Shown here piece by piece: positions 1 to 10,300 of a DNA stretch of 64,000 nt. Location: assembly GCA_002118135.1 (NCBI GenBank), contig BDIU01000068.1, positions 186,001-250,000 of the forward strand, read 5' to 3'. The stretch is from Trebouxia sp. TZW2008. Its lineage: Eukaryota; Chlorophyta; Trebouxiophyceae; Trebouxiales; Trebouxiaceae. The first letter of the stretch is position 1. Every line of letters starts with the position of its first letter. The notes beneath the pieces were generated by a model, which worked only from the letters and a program-made list of their open reading frames with translations, did not search any database and was not told where the DNA came from. The position numbers and the translations under genes are program-made.

Positions 1-570
1 TGTCAATGGCCGGCAGCACAACGCTGTCGCCACGTTGCAGCAAAATGTGGTCGTCTCATATGAGCAGTGACATTAGCGTTCATCCATGATTGATGTTCGG
101 ATGAATTCAGCTGGCTGTGTGATGTGAGTACTGGCTTGCCAGCTTTGTGGCCTTGTACACGCCATACAGAGAAGGTGTTGATAAGGTGTGTGCTTTGCTC
201 AGTTGACTGCTGATGCATGCCAAAGCTTGCATCAATGCATGTTGCAAAACAGCCCTGTCATCAAGACGGTGCCTACATTGACTAGCAAGGCCATGATCTG
301 AACGGTACAGCACAGGCAACTGAGGGCCATGCGGCCAGAACAGTATCAGAATAATTGTTAGTAGTCAGCTAATCAATTTCTTGGTACCGTTCTGCATACG
401 GTAACCTCTCTTTGGATGGACATTTGATGTAAGAACATTCTTGATGTAAGGACAATGCAGTTGGGAGCCAATCACTGCATTCTGACTGCGGTGGCCCCTA
501 TGGTTGAGGACAGTTTGATGCAAGGAAAATTTTCTCCCAAAGCAGTCATTACAAAGAGAAGTTACTGTAC

Positions 571-660
571 CTCTGCACTGCTTGCACTGGCCTTGTCAGC
601 ATCCTCGAGAGCAGCATGCAAGTCGGTAATCCTGAACTGAGCGTCTTGCAGTTGTGACCA
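571..660 (-). repeat. Decayed downstream copy of the 703-996 exon end
   Basis: This segment repeats about 85 bp of the 3' part of the exon at 703-996, including a donor-like junction (GCAGAG followed by GTACAG). Identity is high by eye, with scattered substitutions that introduce stops. It lies downstream of the parent exon in transcription order, so it is a donor-side copy. No function is implied; it is most likely intronic debris of a tandem duplication. Confidence 0.75.
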
Positions 661-702
661 AAAGTAGACAGCTAATCAAGTTCTGGGCACCGTTCTACAT
701 AC

Positions 703-2678
703 CTCTGCACTGCTTGCGCTGGCCTTGGCCGCATCCTCAAGAGCAGCTTGCAGCTCAGCAATCCTGAGCTGAGCATCTTGCAGTTGCTGCCTGAAGAACA
801 GCACTTCTTGTGCTGCACCGGCTGTTGCTGCAGCCTGGTTATTGCTGTCGGACTCAGCACTGCTGTCTGACTGACGGGCAGTTGATGCGCCAGGACTGGC
901 TTTGATCAGCTCCTCAGAGTCTGTGTTGTCAGAGTCAAGGTGGGCAGGCTTGCCATGGGGACTTGCCTTGGCGTTGCCCTTGCATGACAGCAAGTCCTGC
1001 AAAAACGAGTCAGACACGGTTGTAGGTCAGTGAGAACTTGACGCAGGCAAGCTAGAACCCAGTGAATGCAGAGATTTGCTTTGGCATCACCCTCAAATGA
1101 CACCAGGTCCTATACCCAGACAAGCACATATCGAACCTAACACAGTTGGCCTTTTGGTGTTGCCAAGTCCTGCACCAAGGTAAAACAGAGCCTGACCAAA
1201 ACACAGATAGCCAGAGCAGGTTGCACTACAGGTGGGCATGATGAACCAGAGATGTCTATGACTTGCGATGTCGACATGAACAGCCTGTCTGATAATGTCA
1301 GCACTACATGTGCAAGTGATTGAGCTTGATGCCTTGCGATGGAGGTGGCTCAGGCAGCTGTCCAAAGCAGCGCAATGCGTGCAAAACATTGATGCATTGT
1401 GGCAGATGTTGTTCAAGCAGCTCCATGGAGACATTAAAGTGGTGTAGAGCTTGCCTTGTGAAAGTCCCACAGAAGGCTTGAGAGGGCATCCTGCTCATTT
1501 GGCTTGGCTCCTGGCCACATCTTGCTGGCCTCAGGCGCTTTCAACTGCAGCAAGCAAATACACACAGTCCTTCGTCTTGGCTGGTTGGGCAAGTGCTGAC
1601 CAAAGACCAGTGACTGATGCGTTGCTCATGAACATGTTGCAATAGAACATGATCTATTTTGCTCTGACAACCTTTGACTGCATGTTTCTGGAGACAGAGC
1701 GTGATCGCATACACTTGGATCAGCTGAAAATGCTGATCCAACTGTAATTGATGCTGTACGAAGAAATAGCCTCAGGATTTGTCACTTCAAATACAGAGCA
1801 AGCCCAAGCTAACCAAGGGTGTTACTCTTGAAAGATGATTCACAAGAGACATGTTCAAGGTTCTGGCCGTTCCAATGCACAGCAAAGTGCATGAGTGCTT
1901 GCCTGCTGACCCTCAACGCTAGCCAGAGTGAAGGCAAGATGAGCGTTGATGAACTCCAGTCTGTGCTGCTCTTCATGCAGCCAGGCCTTCAGCTTTTCAT
2001 AGTGCTGCAGGGACCCAGAGCGGTACCCGTTCAGCTCCTGCAGAGGTGACAGGTTTAAGTCCTGAAAGATGACCAAGATAACGCGTTGTTGAATATTTTG
2101 GTGTTGTACAGAAGACAGAAGGGAAGCAGCACTCCTTGCAGCAATTGTAGGTCATGCTGTCTGTTTGCAAAGCGTCTACACAGGCGTGAGCAGCACTTGA
2201 CTGTGTTGTCGGATAGCAGGAGAGCATATCCACCGTTTGCGGAATGCAAAAAGTTGCGCAAGTTAGGTGCTATCATTAGCGTATAAGAAGCTTGCCTGCA
2301 AACGCTGAACCCTTGTGTTATGAGGCAGATGGACATCTTTGGCCGGCAACAGCTTGTCTTCAAAGCGCTGCACATACTCCAGTGCAATCTGCCTTTGCTT
2401 ATCTGCATCCTGCATCAGACTCTAGCCTTGTCAGGCTGTGCGGATGAGCCCCCTTGAGAGAGGCATCTCAGCCTCACACCTTAGCTGGTGACAGGACAGC
2501 GTAATCTCCAAGTTGCACTGAAAGCAGTTTGTTTAAAGCTCACCTTGACTTTGTTGTCATGATCTGCGGATAGCCTCTCAAGGTGTGACTCAGCAAGCCA
2601 CCAGGAATGCAGCATATCTGTTTGCAGGGTACTTGCTGCATCCGTACCAGACACCTGAGCGGCCAGCTTGGATAGCAT
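703..2678 (-). CDS. Unrecognised helical/coiled-coil protein, partial gene model
   Basis: Three exons join in phase on the minus strand: 2544..2678 (45 codons), 2311..2409 (33 codons) and 1911..2061 (50 codons plus 1 nt). Each has a TGCAG- or TTTCAG-type acceptor and a GT donor. A further exon, 703..996 (98 codons, phase 0), encodes an Asp/Ser-rich linker followed by a heptad-like helix beginning FFRQQLQDAQLRIAEL. Possible exons between 1300 and 1740 (for example one rich in HFNVSMELLEQHLPQ) could not be joined with confidence. The product looks like a helical scaffold with aromatic-rich segments (DMLHSWWLAESHLERL, GSLQHYEKLKAWLHEEQ). I do not recognise the family. Both the true start (exon 2544..2678 begins with ATG directly after an acceptor) and the end are unresolved. 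Coding character rests on phase consistency and on the duplicated-exon relic next to 703. Confidence 0.5.
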
Positions 2679-3898
2679 CTGCACAGAGCAAGACATCTTG
2701 ATTAGCGGGAAGACGTCTCGTGAAGAGGCATATTTTGTGTTCATGGCGAGGCAAGACAGGTGCAGAGCATAGGGCAAGTCAGCAGAAAGCAGAGAGTTTG
2801 GAGCCTAGCAGCGCTACTGTACCTCAGGCATCAGCATGAAGGTTGACTACCACGCAAAGTCAGCAGACGAGATAGGGCTGCATGCGATGTCCAGCCAAAC
2901 CGGACCTCTTCCGCAACTACAGGGCTCGTGCGAACCGTCACTTGACTGCTTTGATGACTACTTGTCCTGCAGCTGCCGCGGATACTTGCTTAGCAAAGCG
3001 GTCAACGATGCTGCGTCGCTCAATATTTCTTGGGATAAGACAGGTGCTGTGTAGCTGATGTTCAGGAGAGAGAGAGAAAAAAGTTACATCCTTTGGCACT
3101 TGCGGTCAAACTTGCAAGTTTGCAGATTCAATCGGCTTCCACCCAGCACCAGGTTGACTCATCCAGTAGCTCAAGGCCCTTGAGTCAAGGGTCTTGGTCT
3201 GAGGACTGTCATTTATAGCAACAGCAATTTGCATGCAGCCTCAACCGCGTGAATGGCTGCTTGAACTGTTTCTTGAGGATACGAGGCACCCATGGACACT
3301 TGAGAAATCGTTAGAGACTTTACTGTACTGATCACGGTGCACGTGCAAGCCCTACCTTGTACCATGCCATGATGTAACATCTTTACGCTGCCCTTCTGTG
3401 CATACATGCACTGTACTAGGACAGGCGGCGCACTGCAGCCTCACTTGATGTGCAATTAGAGCATCCACAAAGCTCTTGAAAAGCTTCAGACAAATGCTAA
3501 GTATACATTTGATACCCTGTAATGTAATGAAGGCGCGATGTCACACACCATAAGGCTTGTCAAGGCTCAGTGCTTGCAACAAGCGGCTTATTCAACACGT
3601 GCGGTGACTGATCATGCTGCATGACCATGAACGAGAAGTGCAGCTAGCTCAGCAGGCACAAGAGCACGTGCACATTGAAGACATACGTAGCGTAACAAAT
3701 AGCCATGCAAGTGTTTCTAGCTTCTTGATGTCATCCCCAATCATCCACTGTGAAAACAATCACCCAAAGAAATAATTGCAAGCGCAAAAAGCACAGTCAG
3801 ATGTACAACAGACGATCAGGACACTCTTGACAAGTTGTACACAAACCAAAATGTACGCAACTTACTCGCTGGCTGAACAAAATATTGACAAATGCTTC
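2679..3898. other. Unassigned stretch between two minus-strand genes
   Basis: No complete gene is visible. Two minus-strand frames look exon-like: one near 2960-3040 (contains SLTALLSKYPRQLQ) and one ending with a stop at 3213 (contains SYPQETVQAAIHAVEAA after an AG). They could be upstream exons of the gene at 703-2678 or a terminal exon of something else. A short GA-rich run occurs at 3068-3081. The rest, including 3420-3890, shows nothing I can support. Confidence 0.3.
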
Positions 3899-5216
3899 CT
3901 AACCCAGGCCCCAAAGCTCAACTTTGCCTATCTGGAAGTCCTCTTGACTAGCTAAACATGGGCTGCCAAATGTGCTGCTGATTCCGCTGCTGCCCATGGC
4001 TAAATCTGCATCTAGCCTAATAGCATAATGCGGTCCACCACCCATTGCCAAAGCCTCAGGTGTGCCAAATTGGAAGAAGTCATTTTTGTTTTGTAACATC
4101 TTCTTCTGCCACCAACGCCAACATAAAAGTTGGGGCTGCAGCTGAAACACAAAGCACTCTCCAGTGCCATAATATCTGCAGCAACAGAAAAAACTCCACT
4201 CACAAGTCATAACAAACTGAACAGGTGCACTCGTACAATCTTGGCATATTTGTGAATCTTTGTTCTTGAAGAACAAAGCACTCTCCAGTGCCATAATATC
4301 TGCAGCAGCAAAAGAGACTCCACTCAAACATGAACAAGCTGGACAATTGCACTCATACAGTCATGGCCTGTTTGAACTCAGCAGCTTGCAAATGACATGT
4401 GCCATGCAAGTCTACTCCCGGGCTGCTTTTTTAGACAGCGGCTGCCGCTATGATGCCTTGCAGCGCAAAATTTTCTTGTATCCCATGTAAGTCTGCCATT
4501 CAAAAGCATGATGACTGCTGAGCAGACAGGTTGGCAGGTCTAGGCACCAGCATGACATCTGGACTGCTATGACATGACATGCGAACCCCCATTTTCTATC
4601 TTTTCAAATGTATGCTAGGTAGGCTCAGCGGGCCCAGCTAGGTACGTGATGCAAAAGCCTGGCTTGGTGAACGTTACAAATTGCAGGCAAAAGCAACCAT
4701 GGTGTCAACAAAAGAAGGAAACAAGCTGTGCCGTCTTGCATCACAGCAGAGTTCTTCTCTGAGAGGAGATGCAGCTCAGCATAATGGTGTCAGGATGTTG
4801 CATTCAAGGCAAAGCATCATTGATGGTGCACAGAATGATGTCAAATGTAACAGGGCTGACATGAAAGGTGCCACACTGCATGAAGACAATGCATGCTGCT
4901 GGGAAAACAGGTTGGCTGATCAATCAATCAGCATGGCACGTGACGCTGTGCATTGAATGCGTTTGACTGCAAGTATTGAAAAACATGAGCAGGCATGGCA
5001 TCAACACATTCAGCACTGCAAGCACAGCCATCATGAGCTGCTTGCAGATCCTGTATGACTGACCTGGGGCCAACTCGCCACATCTCAGAGGCAAAGCAGC
5101 CAAAGACATGCTGCTGTCTGTCCCTGATGACTAGAACCGAGGCTTTGATGTTGACTGCTTGTCTATAAAGAGTCTTCAGACTGATGCCATCCCTGCACAG
5201 ACATGACAGCATTTGG

Positions 5217-5248
<32 letters not shown>

Positions 5249-6105
5249 AAGAGTGTGAGAGAGAGTAATCATACAGCCAGTATTTGTTACTCGGGCTGAG
5301 GGCTGCTGCTCTCTGGGGTTGCCGCTCTCTAAGGCTGAATGCATGTGCCACACAGTGACACAGTGGCAATCACTATATGTCCATGAGGTTCAGACAGTGT
5401 ATCACATAGTAGAACAACCCCAAACGTTCATGTCATGAAAAGAAAGCACGCATGTTGTGTCCGCAGGGCCACACATGGCAGCGCACAAGCAGAAAGCTTC
5501 AGGCAAGCATGAAACTTTCTGTTAAAGGTAGCGTCCGCACATGACAAGGCATAAGAATCAAATGGCAATGCTGACTGACATGAAGATATGGAGTCACTCA
5601 GCAAATGAGGCTCAGCATCAATCAAAGGCTGCGTCCTGTACCTTGAGCTGCTATACAGCAATTGCCAGTCTCGCCATTTATGCCGCAAAGGCACAGCCGC
5701 TGCTAGCGCCATCAAGTCCACTTCTCGCAGTATACTTGACTGCTCGTTGCATTTCGGACAGTAGTTGCCAGGCGCAAGGGGTTGAGGCGGGCAGGTAGGC
5801 CCTATGTCTGGAATGTCCTCTGCTGCATAGGATTGTCTGCTGTTAGTGCTAGCAGTCGAACCGTCAGGGCTGTCGTCTGCAGCGTCTTCATCATCCCAGA
5901 TCAAGTCCTCGTCCTCTTCCTCGGCTCTTTCATACGCGTCAGAGGCTGGGCGAGCAAATTGCTTGACTGTACTTGTGAGACTGGCATATGCACCCCACAA
6001 CAAAGACGAGCTGCTTTGTTCGACCGACATGAGAGCGGGCGGGCCAGCACCCACAAAGAACGGCAGTGCGCTCCGCCAGGCTGCTTGCGTCAGGTCAGGG
6101 TGCAT
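3899..6105 (-). CDS. TLDc-domain protein (OXR1/TLD family)
   Basis: Three exons join in perfect phase: 5642..6105, 5064..5192 and 3899..4175, giving a 289-residue product that starts at an ATG and ends with TAG. Residues 1-130 are a low-complexity, acidic N-terminal region with a CPKC pair near residue 117. From about residue 140 a TLDc domain begins. Recognisable blocks are WRDWQLLYSSSR, then RDGISLKTLYRQ across intron 1, FGCFASEMWR, then YYGTGECF across intron 2, LAMGGGPHYA, GSSG, TFGSPCLAS and the closing VELWG. TLDc proteins are linked to oxidative-stress resistance and, in animals, to V-ATPase binding; that role is family knowledge and is not shown here. The domain is complete to its usual C-terminal end. 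Intron 2 contains a decayed copy of the start of exon 3. The gene is divergent from DBP9 at 7340. Confidence 0.88.
4262..4310 (-). repeat. Acceptor-side copy of TLDc exon 3
   Basis: The first ~45 nt of exon 3 (from 4175 downward), with the preceding ctgcag acceptor and some intron, recur here about 120 bp upstream in transcription order. The YYGTGECF reading is still legible before the copy diverges. Intron flanks around 4200-4260 and 4311-4375 are also similar, so the duplicated unit is about 110-120 bp. Confidence 0.8.
5220..5262. repeat. (GA)n microsatellite in TLDc intron 1
   Basis: A near-perfect GA dinucleotide run with one AAAG interruption, lying inside intron 1 of the TLDc gene. Likely length-polymorphic. 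Confidence 0.9.
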
Positions 6106-6649
6106 GCAGCCTTAGTGCATTGCCGCGTGGACGTTCACAACAAGCCAAGGGAAAGACTTGCCATGAAGCTCCACAAGGCCGAATTTGGCAAATTTACTTT
6201 CACGTAAGGCCCGCGGTGCACGTGACATAGCTGTGAAAGCAGCTCTGAAAGCCTGAGCAGTTTGAGCTCGTTGCCCTAGTACAAATCATAGGGGACTTGC
6301 ACGCATTCATCACAGGAAGTAAGACAATATGACAAAAAGACAGTTCACAATGGTAGTCGACATGTCTTGTTTCAGGCACACTTATTGTGCCTGGACATTG
6401 TGTACACAATGCGTAGTTTGGCAGGAGCTGACCTGCAGAACCTTGCGCCTGCTTTGAATACTCCTCTTCCCTGCACGCACAACATGAAATTACACAAGCT
6501 GTGGCAATGTTTTGTATGCCAATCATTGTCAGCTGCGAGGCAAATTGTGGTTGACTCACGCATTATGCACATATGTCCAGCAGGAGTCACGGGCAGGAGC
6601 AGCATAACATGAGGCTGCACTGTCATCAGCGAGGAACAGACAGGTAGTG

Positions 6650-7035
6650 TAGTGACAGCAGGCTTACTGGTACTCTCCTCTGGCAGCTTTGGGATGCACG
6701 CAGCCCATGCGGGAGTTGCCCTCCCAGTAGCTGAGGGCGTATATGTCTTCGATTCTGATATCCTGATCAAGGGCCTCTGAAGTCAGCTGCAAGCCTCAGA
6801 GCCACACAGCAGCAGCCTCAGAGCCACACAGCAGCAGCCTCAGCTGCCAGACTAGGGCCCTGCAAAGCCAATGCGGTTGTCAGCTTCAGCTTCTGCAACC
6901 TATCCAGTGTGACGACAGTCTGAAACAAGCTGCAAATCGTGCATGCCTCTTGGAGGAGCAGACTCGTATCAGCTGAGCTGGAAAGCGACAGCTCACGCCC
7001 GTTAAGCCGGGCTCGCAGCTCCTATGCCTTGTTGG
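6650..7035 (-). other. Exon-like frames of an unidentified minus-strand gene
   Basis: In the gap between the TLDc and DBP9 start codons, two minus-strand frames look like genuine exons. One (about 7020-6880, after a GCATAG acceptor) reads ELRARLNGRELSLSS followed by a helix with VVTLDRLQKLKLTTAL. The second (about 6775-6672, after a TTCAG acceptor and before a GTAAGC donor) contains DIRIEDIYALSYWEG and RMGCVHPKAARGEY. Between them, a 22-bp CAGAGCCACACAGCAGCAGC-type unit is repeated twice. I could not join the exons or name a family. They may belong to a separate small gene or to 5' exons of the TLDc gene. Confidence 0.35.
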
Positions 7036-7339
7036 CTTTTGAAGGTGTGCTGAGCCACGGCGGCTATATCTGCGGAGGTCAGTGCAACGGCTTGCTCAGC
7101 TGCAGGCCGAGGCTGTCTCTGGACGCCTCTGTGAACCTGCGCGTGCCTCAAGAATTGCAGAGGACTTCACCGACGTATCTGTTGCCTGGCTGATCGTATT
7201 GAAACTGAGGGCAATTGCAGATTGCTCCAGGGTGACTTGTTTTGCTTTTTGAAAAGCCCTAACCGGTTACCAGTTGCCAGCTCTGTACAGCTCTGCAACG
7301 CACCGCATTTTGTCGCCCCGCACGCAGGCGCGCGCTGTG

Positions 7340-10300
7340 ATGGCGATCGCGTTCGAAGACCTGCAGCTAGATCCCAAGCTACTGCAGGCACTACGAAAGA
7401 AAGGCTTCGCGACACCGACACACGTGCAGGCAACTTGCATTTCAGAAGCTTTGCTAGGCAAGGACCTGGTGGCGCAAGCCAGGACAGGCACCGGTAAAAC
7501 ATTGGCGTACGTCCTCCCGGCGTTGCATCGGATCCTCGCTGGATCACAAGGGCTCGCTGGTTGGCAGGCTCTCGTCCTCGTTCCTACCAGGGAGCTTTGT
7601 GAACAGGCGAGTCCTATTCATAGAATTGCATAGCTCAAACATGCAGCATCCTGTGGCTGGTCTCGTGCAATCACCGTCATGCATGCATGCGTGGCTCATA
7701 AATGCACTGCTCAAGACCTCATGCATGCTGCTAACATGATGAATACACGTTTAAATGGTTTATACGGTCCCAGCCCTTGTATGGCTCCTCGTAGCTGTAT
7801 GCGGATCACGTTTGGGACTACACCAGCCCTTGCATGACAGAGCTGTTGCAGAGGCAACGCTTTCTAACTCTGTCCTATTATGGCTTTTTCCATTCTTTGC
7901 TCCTGTTGTTTGTATTCCTTTTTGTTTTCCTTTGCATGTTACTTGCTGTTCTGACTGTTCTTTCTAGAGGCAAATTTTAGCTGTAACACACTTTTACTCA
8001 GGTGGTTGATGAGGCGCAAGCCATTGGCGCACACTGCAGCATTAGAGCCTCAGTCTGGTCCGGTGAAGGGGCTTACGCAATGCAAAACACCAACTGTGCC
8101 TTTTGTTTTCTGATCATTGTGGCCGATGATCCTTTCTGAATTGATACAGGCAGTTGATGAGGCACAGGCAATTGGCGCACACTGCAACATTAAAGCCTCA
8201 CTCTGGTCTGGTGAAGGGCCTCACTCAAGTTTTGTCTCTTCTATCAGAGTCAACCTCGAATTGATGCACTCAGGTAGTTGATGAGGCTCAAGCCATTGGC
8301 GCGCACTGCAACATAAAAGCCTCAGTCTGGTCTGGTGAAGGGCCTCACGCAGTTCAAGCCAACGCCTTCAGAACTGCTGGGCAGCTTGTTGTATCCACTC
8401 CAGGCAGAATTGCTCAAGCCTTGGAAAATGGATTGATTCAGGCAGCTGCGCTGGGCAAGACGCTCAGCACCTTTGTCCTGGATGAAGCAGATTTGCTGCT
8501 GCTGCATGAGTATGAGAGTGATTTGCAAGCTATTGCTCCTCAGGTGCGCTTTCTGTCAAACACAGAGGCAGGTTGTTCAACAGTTTGCTTGAAACATCTC
8601 TATGGGATCAAGTGTCAGCTGCATTGGGCAAGACGCTCAGCACCTTTGTCCTGGATGAAGCAGGTTTGCTGCTGCTGCATGAATGTGAGAGCGACCTGCA
8701 AGCTATGGCTCCTCAGGTGAGCTTTCTGTCTTGCACACACAGGTAAATAGTTCAATAGGTTGTGTGAAACATCTCTGTGACATTGAAGTGTCAGCTGCTT
8801 TGGGCAAGGCGCTGAGCACTTTCATCCTGGACAAAGTAGGCCTGCTGCTGCTGCTGCTGCATGTGTATGAGCACGATTTGCAAGCTCTTGCTCCTCAGGC
8901 AAGCTTGCTGCATCACAAAGGAAGGGAAACATATGCAAGTAGTTGCATGAGACTTCCCTGTGTAATGCAGTGGGGCGGCTTTGGGAGACAGGTGTTGCCT
9001 GTATCTCATGCTTGGGGCATTGCTGATGTTTGTTCAGCTCTTAAGCGCGCATGTTGCAGTAAGTTGAGTTTCAAGTACAGTGCAGGAATACCCAATCTAG
9101 GCAGTCGGTCATGTTGCCAATACTTGGCACCTGATTGTGTTCAGTCAGTTTCATGCATTGCTGGCTGCAGTTGTAGTGCACAGGCTAGAGACTCCTTGCC
9201 ATGTCATGTGACTGCAATGCAAGGCATGCATGACTGTTGCTTGCAGATTCCCCGCACCTGTCAATGCATGCTGATGAGCGCCACCACCAGTGAAGAAGTA
9301 CAACGGCTGCAGAAGTTGGTGCTGCACAACCCCACAGTCATTGACTGTACGGAGAATGGCTCACAGGCGCAGGATGCAGCTACTAGCAATGCAGCAGGCG
9401 CTTCATCCCATGTTCAGCACTTCAGCATACAGTGTAGCAGGTGAGCTTGACTGAAGTCTTGAATGGCAGTGTCAAGTGCAGTTTCATCTTGTCTCTGCAC
9501 TGTCTTGACGCAGTCTGACTTACAGCATATCTTGACTATGACGACTTGGCTGCCATGTCTTTGCTGCAACAATCAGTAAGTACTTTTGTCTGTCAAGATT
9601 TGTGCAGAGAGGATAAGGTGTTGCATGTTATTGTATTTTTGCATCAACTTCGCCATCTGTATTCAGCGTAACTTCACTGTCTTTGGTGCAATGTCATTGC
9701 TGTATCAGACAGCAATATGGCATGCTGGCAGTCTTGTCTTTTGTATCCCATGCAGAGAGCATAAGCTGCTGCATGTGATGATGCTTCTGCACCTTAAACA
9801 ACCATCAGAATCACCAGCTTGACTTCGGTGTCCTTGATGCAATGCTGTTGCTGTACGAGTCTGCAAACAGGCAGGCTGACAATTTTGTCTGTTTCATGCA
9901 GAGAGGACCAGCTGTTACATGTGATGGTGCTTCTGCACCTAAATCAGCCATCAGTATCAACAACTTGACTTCAGTGGCCTTGATGCAATGCTTTTGCTGC
10001 ATCAGTCTGCAACATGGCAGGCTGACAGTCTTGTCTGTAGTATTCAACGTAGAGAGGATAAGCTGCTGCATGTGATAGTGCTAGGCGGCGCAAGGTGTTG
10101 CTCTTCATCAACAGCATGACTGAGGGCTACCACCTCAGACTGTTGTTGGAAACCTTGGGGATCAGGTTCTTGACTGTCGTCTGTGGTGTCATGTCTTTGC
10201 AGCATCAGCGTGGAACACAGTAGGTCAACAATCTTGTCTGATTTGTCTTGTGCAGGGAGGATAAGCTGTTGCGTGTGATGGTGCTTCTGAAGCTAGGCCT

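Noticed and set aside
4681..4956. 91-codon plus-strand frame
   Set aside because: Lies antisense inside TLDc intron 2, with no splice, domain or composition support.
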